Positions 43,631-55,300 are shown, numbered from the stretch's first letter. The stretch: DNA of 64,000 nucleotides from Bacteroidota bacterium (GCA_030706405.1 JAUZOO010000001.1:143762-207761); one strand, 5' to 3'. A program made the numbers and translations. Notes: generated from the letters alone by a model not told the origin.

Positions 43631-45067
43631 ATGAAAATTCAGAATTTTTTGTTAGTCGCAGGTTTTGTTGTTTTGTCCAATGCCTGTACTGTCTTAAAAC
43701 CATCGAAGCCTCAGTTATCTCAAGACGCAACCCTGCCGGTACGTAAAGAATCTGTACTGAACCTTCCGTTGAGAATAGACCTCAACACAGTAGAACAACT
43801 GGTTAACGAAAAAATGTCGCCAAGTATGTTTTCGCAATCGGGCATGGATATGGGACATGGCGTAACTCTTTCGCTGGATATTAAACGGGAAGGAAAAATT
43901 GCCTTCTCCACCCGTAATGGAAATATCAATGCTTCGGTTCCGTTATATATCAAAGGAAAGGTAAATTGGAAAGAAGACGTCCGTGTGAAGAAAGACCTCG
44001 GACTTTTTAAAGTTTCGTGGGATGTGGTAAAAATTGACAAAAGCCAGGATATCGATCTTCGCCTAACGGTAAGTACATCTACTCAGTTGTTGATAGATAA
44101 TAACTGGAACATTAAATCGACTACCGCTTCCGATTTTACCCTTACCCAGGCTCCGGGCATCAATGTTTTAGGTTATAAGATGAGTTTTGCCGGTATTATC
44201 CGCGACAAGCTGAAAGGCCAACTCCCCAGGCTCAACAAACTTCTCGACGAAAAAATAAGTACAACTTATAACCTGCATAACGAAATGCTCAAATACTGGC
44301 AGAAATTAAAATCGCCCGTATTACTTGCCGAGCAGCCAGCCAAAACCTGGGGAATTTTTGAACCAACCTCGTTTAACATGGCCCCGATGAAATCGATCGA
44401 TTCCAAAAATATCCAGCTCAACCTGGCCATGCAGTCGTACCTGCAATCGTACCTTGGCGACAACGCACCTCAACCTAAAAACGGCGATTTAATCCCGCTT
44501 AAAAATGTACCTGCCACAAGTGATAATTTCGATATTCATCTTCCCATTGGCGTGGACATGACACAACTTCGCCAGATGGTGGAAAAAGAAATTGTCAATA
44601 ATATTTATCCTATTCCCGGCACCAAACGCCAGGTATTGGTAAAAGGTATGGATATGTACGGATCGGGAAATACCATGGTGGTACGGCTGAATATTGTGTC
44701 GAAGAAAATTAAGGGCGACCTTTTTGTTTTGGGAACTCCTAAATTTAACAAGGAAACCCGTGTGGTAACCGTCGAAAACCTCAACTTCGATCTTCAGACT
44801 TCAAACATCCTTGCAAAGAAAGCTGCCTGGCTGGCCAACAAAATGTTTTTGGGAACTATTGAAAAAAAGATCAGGTATGAGGCCGGAAAACAAATCGACG
44901 GCACCAAAACCAAGCTTCAGGATATTCTCGATAACATAAAACTCGACGAACGGGTAAAACTGAACAGTAAAGTTAAAGACCTGGCTGTGGAAACGCTCCG
45001 CGTGGAAGGCAACGCCCTGTACCTCGATTGTAATATCACCGGAAATAACGAAGTGAGTTTTAAATAA
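43631..45067 (+). CDS. DUF4403-family lipoprotein
   Basis: 478 residues with a lipoprotein-type signal peptide (VLSNAC; lipid cysteine near residue 19). The remainder matches DUF4403: two related halves of alternating strands and helices, e.g. LPLRIDLNTVEQLVNEKM at 45-62 and FDIHLPIGVDMTQLRQMVEKEI near 298-319, a duplicated lipid-binding-like (BPI/SMP-type) architecture in my reading. The function is unknown; an outer-membrane or periplasmic location is likely. An inverted-repeat element follows directly downstream. Confidence 0.85.
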   Translation: MKIQNFLLVAGFVVLSNACTVLKPSKPQLSQDATLPVRKESVLNLPLRIDLNTVEQLVNEKMSPSMFSQSGMDMGHGVTLSLDIKREGKIAFSTRNGNINASVPLYIKGKVNWKEDVRVKKDLGLFKVSWDVVKIDKSQDIDLRLTVSTSTQLLIDNNWNIKSTTASDFTLTQAPGINVLGYKMSFAGIIRDKLKGQLPRLNKLLDEKISTTYNLHNEMLKYWQKLKSPVLLAEQPAKTWGIFEPTSFNMAPMKSIDSKNIQLNLAMQSYLQSYLGDNAPQPKNGDLIPLKNVPATSDNFDIHLPIGVDMTQLRQMVEKEIVNNIYPIPGTKRQVLVKGMDMYGSGNTMVVRLNIVSKKIKGDLFVLGTPKFNKETRVVTVENLNFDLQTSNILAKKAAWLANKMFLGTIEKKIRYEAGKQIDGTKTKLQDILDNIKLDERVKLNSKVKDLAVETLRVEGNALYLDCNITGNNEVSFK

Positions 45068-45072
45068 ACAAC

Positions 45073-45190
45073 TAAACGCGAAGTCGCGAAGACGCTAAAA
45101 TAGTTTCTTTGAAGCGTGTTGTGCTTTAAAAAGTATCAAGGCGCCAAGACATAAAGCTAAAATCTTTGCGTCTTGGCGCCTTCGCGTTTA
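45073..45190. repeat. Inverted-repeat element, MITE-like, between DUF4403 and cbiM
   Basis: taaacgcgaagtcgcgaaga at 45073 onward is a close inverted match of 45165-45190 (tttgcgtcttggcgccttcg, then cgttta). A third copy of the core, aaggcgccaagacataaag at 45139, pairs with 45164-45182 at all but two positions and makes a strong hairpin. I recognise this as a dispersed repeat type common in Bacteroidota. It also may terminate both converging genes. Confidence 0.7.
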
Positions 45191-45199
45191 AATTTATTT

Positions 45200-45874
45200 T
45201 TAGCGAATAACATTAATCATCTCCGGGTTATTCTTATAAAAATACCGGAACAAAAGTGCTGTAACCACTCCTTCAACAACGCCGAAAACCAACAAGTGCT
45301 CGGCAGCCATTACCGGAACGGCTACTTTAAGCGGATAAGGCGAATAAAGTGGCAATCCTTGGGGCGATACCGCTATAAATGGCTGGATACCAAACTCAAC
45401 ACCAGTAATTACAGCTGCCACACAAAGACTGATATACCCTGCCAGAAATGCCGCTACCGTCATCCTCGCGATTGAACCGGTTTTCCGTCCTACCAATTTA
45501 AACACGCCATAAGCCACAAACGACATCACAATGGCCATGTTGAAACAGTTGGCGCCAATAGCTGTTATACCGCCATCGCCAAAGATAAGGGCCTGCAATA
45601 TTACCGCCACCGAAACGGACACCACTGCCACCCACGGACCAAGCATCAAAGCGATAAGCGCTGCACCTACGGCATGACCGGTTGTTCCGCCGGGAATAGG
45701 AATGTTAAACATCATTATCAGGAAAGAAAAAGCCGAAGCCATGCCCAAAAAGGGAACCAGCTTCACCGATAAATTCTTCTTTATCTTTTTAACGGCAATA
45801 CTTACAAACGAGATAAATACCCCGTAAAGCGGGAGATACGTTTGAGGGCTCAGGTATCCATCGGGAATGTGCAT
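45200..45874 (-). CDS. cbiM: CbiM/NikM-type metal transport membrane protein
   Basis: 224 residues, six or seven hydrophobic segments, starting MHIPDGYLSP: the N-terminal Met-His of CbiM/NikM proteins coordinates the metal ion. Other family marks are FNIPIPGGTTGHAVGAAL and GDGGITAIGANCFNMA. It is the substrate-specific subunit of an energy-coupling-factor cobalt or nickel importer. CbiN, CbiQ and CbiO genes are not adjacent, and no cobalamin riboswitch is recognisable in the 286 bases upstream. Whether it is cobalt- or nickel-specific cannot be decided from the sequence. Confidence 0.9.
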   Translation of the reverse strand: MHIPDGYLSPQTYLPLYGVFISFVSIAVKKIKKNLSVKLVPFLGMASAFSFLIMMFNIPIPGGTTGHAVGAALIALMLGPWVAVVSVSVAVILQALIFGDGGITAIGANCFNMAIVMSFVAYGVFKLVGRKTGSIARMTVAAFLAGYISLCVAAVITGVEFGIQPFIAVSPQGLPLYSPYPLKVAVPVMAAEHLLVFGVVEGVVTALLFRYFYKNNPEMINVIR

Positions 45875-46160
45875 GAAAATTTATTCTATAAATTAAGCAA
45901 CCCAATGATAGGTATTTATTTCTAATAACTATAACAAAATAATTGAAGCTTAGGATACAACGGTATTATTACCTATACAAACTATAATAACGTTATTTAA
46001 AAAATAGGTAAACACGACTTGTAAACCATTGAAAACACAAGGATTTTGTCAGAATATTTTGTTTATTTGAACTCGTCTTTTAATATCCTAAAACAGTCTA
46101 AGTATTAGAATATACATGTTATCAGAATAAACCATATTCTCAAAATAAACTATTATCCCA

Positions 46161-49079
46161 ATGAACTTTAAACATCTATTTTTATCCCTTCCTGTTGTTG
46201 CACTATTGATAATAGCCCAATCCCTTAGGGCAGACTCTAACAATCAAACTTCCACTCCCACAGTTGCCCGGCAGGATAGTTTAATCAGTTACAATGTTTC
46301 CGGAGTCTTTAGTAGTAAAACTATTAATAGGTTTGATGCTAACGGAAACAGGACTTCAACAGAGGGATATACATGGGATGCTACAAAAAACATCTGGAAA
46401 AGTTCCTCCAAAACTGAATATGCATTTGATATTTATGGGAATACTTCTTCTACAGCTTATTATTCATGGGATGCAACCAAAAATATATGGAAGGGCGGCT
46501 CATATAAAACTGATGCTATCCGTGATAGTAATGGAAATCTGCTTTCGAATATTTCGTATTCCTGGAATAGTACAACCAATACTTGGGTTAATTCTTCCAA
46601 GACAGAATATACTTACAATAGTAATGAGAATCAAACTATGTCCATTTTATATTCTTGGAATAGTACAGGCAATACCTGGGTTAATTCTTCCAAGACAGAA
46701 TATACTTATAATAGTAATGGGAATCAAACTATGGCCATTTCATATTCTTGGAATAGTACAAGCAATACCTGGGTTAATTCCACCAAAACAGAATATAATT
46801 ATGATAGTAATAATAAGCGAACTTCGAATATTTCATATTCCTGGAATAGTATAACTAACACCTGGGATAGCTCGTTCAAAACAGAATATACTTATGACAG
46901 TAATGGGATTACAACTGCTATTAATTATAACTGGAACGTTACGAATAATATCTGGATTGCCTCTTATAAATCGGAAAATGGGGTCGATAGTAATGGATTT
47001 CCAACCCTTTCTGCGAGCTATAATTGGAGTAATTCATATCAGATGTGGACAGGATCTGTCAAAACGGAATATATACGAAATAGCGATGGCAGGATACAAT
47101 CCCGTATAAATTATTCCTGGGATGTTACTAACAAAGTATGGAAACTAACAAACAAAACTGAATATACTTTCGATAGTGATGGAAATGAAATAGTTACTTG
47201 GTATTATTGGGATAATACAAACCAAGCTTGGAAATTATCGTCAAAGTCAGTGTTTACCCGTAATAATTCAAGTTATATAACTGGTCAATTAGATTGTACA
47301 TGGGATAATACAAACCAAGTTTGGATTAATTATACTAAGTCTAGTTCTGTTTATGATGAATATAATAATCAAACAGCTTACTGTGATTCTACCTGGGATT
47401 CTGCCAATAGTAAATGGAAAATGACAGGATTAGGATATTTTTCGCAAGTAAATGCACAATTATCGCTCTCAAAAACCGCTCTAACATTAGAAGCCTACCC
47501 AATAAACAAGGCAAAATTTAACGTGATATCGAATATTCGATGGGCAGTTAGTAGTGACAAATCTTGGCTTAAAATAAGTTCAGATTACAACCTTAATAAT
47601 TCATTAGCTTATATAACTGCAACTAATAATAATACAGCAATGACCCGTACAGCTACAATTACGGTAACGGGAAGCGGTATCACAAAATCGCTCACTGTTA
47701 CACAAAAACCTGGAATAGCTGCTATATTGAGTGTTTCATCCAATTCATTAAGTGTCGCAGCTTCTGATAATAGTACAGCCTCTTTTGATATTACTTCAAA
47801 CACTAATTGGACTGCATCATCAAACGAAAGCTGGTTGACAATAAGCAACGCCTCGGGTTCCGGAAATGGGACATTGACTGTAACATCATCAGCCAATCCA
47901 ACAGTTACGTCCAGAAGCGCAACCATTACATTAACAGCCGAAGGGGTTAACCCGCAAACTATTACGGTTACCCAGTCAGGACAAACACCGGTATTGACCG
48001 TTTCTTCTTCTGCTTTAACACTTGCGGCCACAGTCAACAGCTCGTCTTCTTTTGATGTAACGTCCAACACTTCATGGACAGCATCATCAAATCAAAGCTG
48101 GTTAACAATAAGCAACGCCTCGGGTTCCGGAAATGGGACCTTGGCGGTGACATCCTCTGCCAACCCAACAGTTACGTCCAGAACGGCAACTATTACATTA
48201 TCCGCTGAAGGGGTTAACCCGCAAACTATTACGGTAACCCAATCCGGACAAACACCGGTTTTGACCGTTTCTTCTTCTGCTTTAACACTTGCGGCCACAG
48301 TCAATAGCACTGCTTCTTTTGATGTAACGTCCAACACTTCATGGACAGCTTCTTCCAACCAAAGCTGGTTGACAATAAGCAGCGCTTCGGGTTCTGGAAA
48401 TGGGACTATGACGGTAACATCCTCTGCCAACCCAACAGTTACGTCCAGAACTGGTACCATCACACTTTCGGCCGAAGGAGTTAACCCGCAAACTATTACG
48501 GTTACCCAATCCGGACAAACACCGGTATTGACTGTATCAACCTCTGCAATGACGCTTGCTGCTCCAGCCAACAGCACTGCTTCTTTTGATGTAACGTCCA
48601 ACACTTCATGGACGGCAACTTCTGACCAAAATTGGTTAACAATAAGCAGTGCATCTGGTTCTGGTAATACGACACTTTCAATTACCGCCTCAGCTAATCC
48701 TAACTCAAGTGCAAGAACCGCAACAATTACCATATCCGGCTATGTGTTAGCTCCTCAGGAAACAGGATTCAATAATATTGAATTTGGAAAATCTATAATT
48801 ACAATAACCCAATCTCCAACCTTAGGGACAGGGATAAATTCAATATCAACGGAAGACAAAATTCAATTTTATCCTAATCCCGCCTTGGACAAATTTCAAA
48901 TAACAGGCATTGATGGAAAAACAACCCTCTCTATATATAATTTGAACGGTAGGTTAGTTTTAACGAAAGAAGTTTTTGCTGATGAGTACGTTTATATAAA
49001 TACTCTTGCAAGAGGTACTTATTTGGTAAGACTATCTAATGTAAAGGGCTCTGTAACGAAACAAATTATAAAGATGTAA
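46161..49079 (+). CDS. Secreted repeat protein with BACON domains and T9SS sorting domain
   Basis: 972 residues. Signal peptide (about 1-25). Residues about 45-425 hold about a dozen repeats of roughly 31 residues with the pattern TEYTYNSNGNQTMAISYSWN then STxNTWVNSSK, an aromatic beta-strand repeat I cannot assign to a family. Five BACON-type beta-sandwich domains follow (about 430-880): one diverged, then four nearly identical 89-residue units. The last 75 residues are a type A T9SS C-terminal domain (YPNPALDKF ... ISIYNLNGR-like LSIYNLNGRLV ... GTYLVRLSN). The protein should be exported through the outer membrane and attached or released. The gene is AT-rich relative to its neighbours and stands alone, ending at a terminator. 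Confidence 0.9.
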   Translation: MNFKHLFLSLPVVALLIIAQSLRADSNNQTSTPTVARQDSLISYNVSGVFSSKTINRFDANGNRTSTEGYTWDATKNIWKSSSKTEYAFDIYGNTSSTAYYSWDATKNIWKGGSYKTDAIRDSNGNLLSNISYSWNSTTNTWVNSSKTEYTYNSNENQTMSILYSWNSTGNTWVNSSKTEYTYNSNGNQTMAISYSWNSTSNTWVNSTKTEYNYDSNNKRTSNISYSWNSITNTWDSSFKTEYTYDSNGITTAINYNWNVTNNIWIASYKSENGVDSNGFPTLSASYNWSNSYQMWTGSVKTEYIRNSDGRIQSRINYSWDVTNKVWKLTNKTEYTFDSDGNEIVTWYYWDNTNQAWKLSSKSVFTRNNSSYITGQLDCTWDNTNQVWINYTKSSSVYDEYNNQTAYCDSTWDSANSKWKMTGLGYFSQVNAQLSLSKTALTLEAYPINKAKFNVISNIRWAVSSDKSWLKISSDYNLNNSLAYITATNNNTAMTRTATITVTGSGITKSLTVTQKPGIAAILSVSSNSLSVAASDNSTASFDITSNTNWTASSNESWLTISNASGSGNGTLTVTSSANPTVTSRSATITLTAEGVNPQTITVTQSGQTPVLTVSSSALTLAATVNSSSSFDVTSNTSWTASSNQSWLTISNASGSGNGTLAVTSSANPTVTSRTATITLSAEGVNPQTITVTQSGQTPVLTVSSSALTLAATVNSTASFDVTSNTSWTASSNQSWLTISSASGSGNGTMTVTSSANPTVTSRTGTITLSAEGVNPQTITVTQSGQTPVLTVSTSAMTLAAPANSTASFDVTSNTSWTATSDQNWLTISSASGSGNTTLSITASANPNSSARTATITISGYVLAPQETGFNNIEFGKSIITITQSPTLGTGINSISTEDKIQFYPNPALDKFQITGIDGKTTLSIYNLNGRLVLTKEVFADEYVYINTLARGTYLVRLSNVKGSVTKQIIKM
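46590..46870 (+). repeat. Tandem 93-bp repeats (aromatic beta repeat)
   Basis: Copies beginning near 46592, 46685 and 46778 (tccaagacagaatatactta type) are nearly identical at DNA level; more diverged copies occur over 46300-47450. Confidence 0.8.
47714..48780 (+). repeat. Tandem 267-bp repeats encoding BACON domains
   Basis: acaaacaccgg recurs at 47981, 48248 and 48515, exactly 267 bases (89 codons) apart. Four units are closely alike at the DNA level, so the array could expand or contract by recombination. Confidence 0.9.
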
Positions 49080-49103
49080 TCGGAACGACAGAATTTTAAA
49101 AGT

Positions 49104-49150
49104 ACAAAGAGGATGCTCCCGAAATATCAGGGCATCCTCTTTGTCTTTTG
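49104..49150 (+). terminator. Terminator of T9SS/BACON gene
   Basis: acaaagaggatgc (49104-49116) pairs perfectly with gcatcctctttgt (49132-49144), followed by T-rich sequence. Confidence 0.88.
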
Positions 49151-49336
49151 TATTTCCTCTTTCATCAATATGGTTTTTTTGACGGGGATATATAGACTCT
49201 GTTGAAAATTATTTCAAAAAAAGTAATCCTTTCTTAGGGGAAGTCAATTTGAGAAACATCTAACAGCAAAAATATATTTATCTTTTACGCAACTTTTTAA
49301 CTCCGAAAGAATCTATATCTTCTAAAAGCCTCTAAA

Positions 49337-52300
49337 ATGAAAACTTTTGTCCGGTCAATGGCCTTTGCCCTAATGTTATTGTTCAACCTTGTTGGTTCCC
49401 ATGCCCAAACCTTCAATTATAACGGTTTATGGTACGAGGTGGACACCTGCGAACAAGATGGCCTGCCCAAGTCGGCACTCCAAAAGGCGAAAATAATTTA
49501 CGACCAGGCCCGGGCCGAAAAGAACTATCCGCAGTTTGTAAAAGCATTCATCCACACCATGAAATACCGGTCGTTGACCACCGACAAAGCTTTTGTCCAA
49601 AATCTTATGGAGGCCGAACGCGTGGCCGACTCGGCTTCTTTCCCTGCCAAACCCATCCTGCACTCCATGTTGGGCGAGATGTACTGGTGGTACTTTCAAA
49701 ACAACCGCTATAAATTTTACGGGCGCACCCGCACCGATCAGTTTACGCCAACCGACATTGAAACCTGGGATTTGCAACGACTGATAAGTCATGTGATACA
49801 GCATTACCAAATGTCAATTTCTGAAAGCGATCGGCTGAAACAGGTTAAGCTTGACGATTTTGAGAGCATTGTAAAATATGATACTTCCCTTAAAGCAAAG
49901 CTCTCGCCTACGTTGTATGATTTTCTTGCCTTGCGCGCTATTAAACTTTTTAGCCAGGAAGAACCCGGCCTTACACGCCCTGCGGCAGAGTTCTCGATGA
50001 ACAACGACGATTTCTTCCTTCCTGTAGATGCGTTTGTCCGGCTTGTGATACCGGCAACCGATACCCTCTCCTATAAATACCAAACCCTTAAACTATTTCA
50101 GGATTTACTGCATACCCACCTCGATGACGCCAACCCCGAAACCTTGATGTTGACCGACCTGAAACGGCTCGATTTTGTAAACCGCAACAGTAATAATGTT
50201 GAGAAAGACAGCCTTTACCTGAACAGCCTTTATTTTCTTGAAAAGAAATGTGCCGGACTCGATTGCGGCAGTGATATCGGAATGCTGATTGCCGAGAAGC
50301 TCAATTCGATGAGCGAAGCCTACAATCCACGTGTTTCGGAAGCGCATAAATGGGACAGAAAACGCGCCAGGGAGAAAGCCCTCGCGGTGCAGGCCCAAAA
50401 ACCCGACGACAGCCGCGATATAAACCATTTCATCGCTAATATCGAACGTAAAGATATTGCACTCACCATCGAGAAGGAGAACATCCCCAATCAGGCCTTC
50501 CGTGCACTGGTGGATTATAAAAACGCCGATTCGGTTTATATCCGGGTAATTAAAACTAGCTATGAGGAGTACTCCAATTTTGTTAAAGATTTTCAAAAAC
50601 GCAATAAAAGGGACTACTACGAATTTGATAAAGAAGTCCTGGACTTTTACCAAGCAAAACCAACCGTACATCAATACAGCGTAGCACTTCCGAACGACCA
50701 CGATTTTCAAAATCACTACGCAGAAGTGAAAATTCCGGCACTCGACAAGGGGCTATATTTTATCGTTGCCGGAACAAATCCCGGTATGGACTACGTTAAA
50801 AACCAGGTAAGCTATGGCTTAACGGCTGTTACCAACATCAGTTTTATCAGCCGCAACAACCCAAAAGGGTGGCTCGATTTCTATATGCTCAACCGTAAAA
50901 CGGGCGAACCTCTGGAAAGTGTAAAAGCAGAGTGTTGGGTGCCTACTCACAATTCCTCCAAATCAGAACTTTCCAAAACATACACATCCGATAAAAATGG
51001 CTTTTTCCAGATAACGGATACCAAAAATAATTTTCAGCTTGACTTTTCCTGGCAAGGAGATGAATGGGCTCCCAGAAAAATGGCCGAGCGTTATTCCAAT
51101 GATTGGTTTTACAATTATTCATATAATGAGTCCGGAAAAACCAAATTAAAAACATATTTCTTTACCGACCGCGCCATCTATCGCCCGGGACAAACCATTT
51201 ATTTTAAAGGCATCACCTTTGAAACGGACGACAAAAAGCTCAATCAAATCAAGAAGAACGAATCGGTTGCCATTGAGTTGATGGACGCCAGTGATCAAAA
51301 AGTTGCAGAACTAAAACTTACCACCAATGAGTTCGGCTCGTTCAGCGGTTCGTTCACTGCGCCCAATAAAGGATTGAATGGAAGGATGAGAATTCGTCAT
51401 GATGACTATGGTAGTATCTGGATTTCGGTAGAGGATTATAAACGTCCCAAATTCGAAGTAACCTTCGATACGCTCCGCAGCGCCTATAAACTGAATGAAA
51501 CAGTTAAAATATCGGGGCGTGCGGCCATGTATTCGGGAGCTATGGTTGATGGTGCCGAGGTTAACTATCGCGTGGTTCGGCAAACCCGTTACGCCGGTTG
51601 GTTCAACTGGTGGCGTCCCCGTCCGGTTTCGCCCGACAAAGTAATCACTAACGGCACCCTTAAAACCAAAGCCGACGGCTCGTTTGAACTCAGCTTCAAA
51701 GCCATCCCCGATGCCGGCGTTGCCATTTCCGAAAACCCAACCTTCACCTACACGGTTTATGCCGATGTAACCGACATCAACGGCGAAACGCACAGCGCGC
51801 AGAAGGACGTAAGAGCCGGGTATAAAGCTCTGGAGGTAAATATTGATATTCCTGCCAAAGTCGATAAAAACGGAACCCCAAAATATAAACTCTCCACGCG
51901 CAACCTCAACGGCGACTTTGAACCTGCATCCGGAACCATTACCGTTTACAAGCTGAAAAATCCCGACCGGGTGTTCCGCCAGCGTAAGTGGGAAAAGCCC
52001 GACAAGGCCTCCATGACGAAAGAAGAATACTATCGTACCTTCCCGAACGATCCTTATATGAACGAGACGGAACCTTCCACCTGGGAAGTTGAAAAGATAG
52101 CAGAACAAGCCCCGTTCAATACCGCCAACGAAAAGACGTTCGGCTTTTCCGGACAAAACCGCTGGAAAGACGGTTCGTACAAACTGGTCGTGAATACGAC
52201 CGATAAATTTGGCGAGAAGGTGGAAACTACAAGTTATTTTACGCTTTTTGACCAACAAAGCAATAAATTACCATATCCGGTTGCCGACTGGTTTGAAGAA

Positions 52301-55300
52301 GTTAAAAGCTCCGGCGAACCGGGCGAGACGGCACAGCTGGAAGTCGGATCAGGGTACGACAACGCCCGAATTCTTGTTGAAGTTGAAGTCGACAAGCAAA
52401 TTGTTCAAAAAGAATGGCTCTCCCTAAAAGATCAGCGAAAGTTATTGAATTACCCGTTGCTCGAAAAATATCGCGGAAACATTGGTCTTCACTACATCTT
52501 TGTTCGCAACAACCGTTTATACACGCACAATTGCACCCTCGAAGTACCTTATACCAACAAAAAGCTCGACATCAACTTTGAGACCTTTCGCAATAAATTA
52601 CAGCCCGGCGAAAAAGAACAATGGCGCCTTCGGATAAAAGGCAAAACCGGCGAACAGGCCGCGGCCGAGATGGTAGCAACGCTTTACGATGCTTCGCTCG
52701 ATGCCATTAAACCGCATTCGTTCAACGCCGACTTCTGGTCGTCCTATGTTCCGCAGCTGGACTGGCAGGCCGATAATTGCTTTACAACATACAACCTGAA
52801 TAATTACAGTCAGAATAATCCCTATTCACTTGATTTTGGCTCGAAATATCGTAACGAACTTTACGGATTAGATTGGTTTGGATATGGGTATTATGTTAGG
52901 AAAAATGGACGTAAAGTTTTTGGAAAAGCCTCGGAAGAATTGATGACATTGGATGAAGTCGTTGTTTCTGGTTATGGAACTATGAAAAAATCAGCTAAAA
53001 GGGAAACTTTAAGTATGATGGTCGCTGATGTTAAGGGAGTTGACGACGCGAATGCAGTTGATGTAGTCGACCTTAAAATAAAAGATGTTAATATTAAACC
53101 GCCTACTGCTTCCCAGCCCGACCTTTCCAACGTTAAAGCCCGTACCAACCTTAACGAAACTGCTTTCTTCTTCCCGCATCTGCAAACCGACAGTAATGGC
53201 GATGTGCTTATTAACTTTACCGCTCCTGAAGCATTAACCCGTTGGAAGATGTTGGGCTTTGCCCATACCAAAGAGCTTGCTTACGGCTTTACCCAAAACG
53301 AGCTGGTTACCCAGAAGGATTTGATGGTAACGCCCAATGCCCCGCGTTTCTTCCGCGAAGGCGACACGATCGCGTTTACCGCCAAGGTTGCCGGGTTATC
53401 CGATAAACAACTCACCGGCACAGCCCAACTCATGTTGTTCGATGCTTTAACGATGAAACCTGTAGATACGCGGATGAATAACCTGCAACCTCAACAACCC
53501 TTCTCGGTTAAAAAAGGCGAAAGTGCCAACCTCAGCTGGACTATAAATATCCCCGTCGGGCTGCAGGCCGTGACCTACCGTGTGGTTGCCAAAGCCGGGG
53601 ATTTCAGCGATGGCGAAGAATCGTCGTTGCCGGTGCTCACCAACAGCATGCTGGTTACAGAAACACTGCCATTGCCGATGAAAGGCCGCGGGACCCAAAC
53701 CTTTACGCTCGACAAGCTATTAAGCAATACGTCCACCACACTCCGCAACCACAAGCTGACGCTCGAATACACCTCCAACCCGGCGTGGTATGCTGTTCAG
53801 GCATTGCCTTACCTCATGGAATATCCGTATGAATGCGCTGAGCAGACATTTAGCCGGTTCTATGCCAACAGCATTGCCTCGCACATCGCCAATTCGTCGC
53901 CAAAGATTAAACAGATATTCGATGCGTGGAAAAATATCTCGCCCGATGCCTTGCTCTCGAACCTCGAAAAGAACCAGGAACTCAAAAGCCTGATGCTCGA
54001 AGAAACGCCCTGGGTGCTCAACGCCCAGAACGAATCGGAACGCAAACAGCGGGTTGCTTTACTGTTCGACCTTAACCACATGTCCGGAGAACTGGATAAA
54101 GCTCTTGATAAACTTAAAAAGCTACAGACATCGGGCGGGGCATGGCCATGGTTTGCCGGAGGTTATGAAGATCGTTACATCACCCAGCAGATCGTTTGCG
54201 GCATGGGCAAGCTCGACCATCTGGGCGTTAAAAATATCCGCAACGACAACGGAACCTGGGGGATGGTTAAAAAAGCCATCGCTTATACCGACGAAAAACT
54301 TGCCGATGATTACATCGCTCTGAAACGCCTCGCCGATGCCGGGAAACTAAAGCTTTCCGAGAACCACATCGGCTACAGCCAGGTTCATTATCTCTATGCC
54401 CGCAGTTTCTTTAAAGATTTAAAAACAAAACCAGAGACTCAGGAAGCAATGGACTATTACCTTGGTCAAGCCCGTAAATACTGGCTATCCAACGGATTTT
54501 ACATGCAAGGAATGATGGCTCTCGCGCTTCAACGTTATAACGACAATGTGGTGCCAGCCAAAATCATTAAATCGTTAAAGGAACATGCCATCACATCTAA
54601 GGAGATGGGCATGTATTTGAAATACGAAAGTGGCTGGTACTGGTACCAGGCTCCTATCGAAACCCAGGCTTTAATGATTGAGGCTTTCGATGAAGTTGCT
54701 CACGACACCGCTTCGGTAAACGAAATGAAAGTGTGGCTGCTCAAGCAAAAACAAACGCAGAACTGGAAAACAACCAAAGCCACCACCGAGGCCTGCTATG
54801 CACTTCTTTTAAGAGGCTCCGACTGGCTCGCTACCGAACCCGATATTGATATTTCGGTTGGTTCACAAAAAATCAGCCTGGCAACCATGCCCGATTTAAA
54901 AACCGAGGCCGGTACCGGCTATTTCAAAACTTCGTGGAATGGCAGCGACATCAAACCTGACATGGGCAAAGTTACCGTAACCAAAAATACCAATGGCGTA
55001 AGCTGGGGAGCCTTGTACTGGCAGTATTTTGAGCAACTCGACAAGATAACATCGTCCGAAACTCCCCTGAAACTCAAAAAACAGCTGTTTATTGTCAATA
55101 ACACGGCATCGGGACAGGTGCTCCGACCAATTTCGGATACCACACGCCTTTATCCGGGCAATCTCATTAAAGTACGCATCGAACTGCGCGTTGACCGTGA
55201 GATGGAATACGTCCACATGAAAGATATGCGTGCGGCCGGGTTGGAGCCTGTAAACGTACTCTCAAGCTACAAATACCAGGATGGACTTGGCTATTACGAA

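Noticed and set aside
45875-46160. Possible cobalamin riboswitch upstream of cbiM
   Set aside because: I looked for the conserved B12-box and flanking helices on the minus strand and could not find them; the region is simply AT-rich.
47609-48733. Two long minus-strand open frames (47609-48070, 48092-48733) with repetitive Val/Glu-rich translations
   Set aside because: They are mirror frames of the BACON tandem repeats on the plus strand; the repetition of the coding strand keeps the antisense frame open. No signal, start context or family features.
51311-52258. 315-codon minus-strand open frame
   Set aside because: Antisense inside the alpha-2-macroglobulin gene; composition is the shadow of the coding strand.
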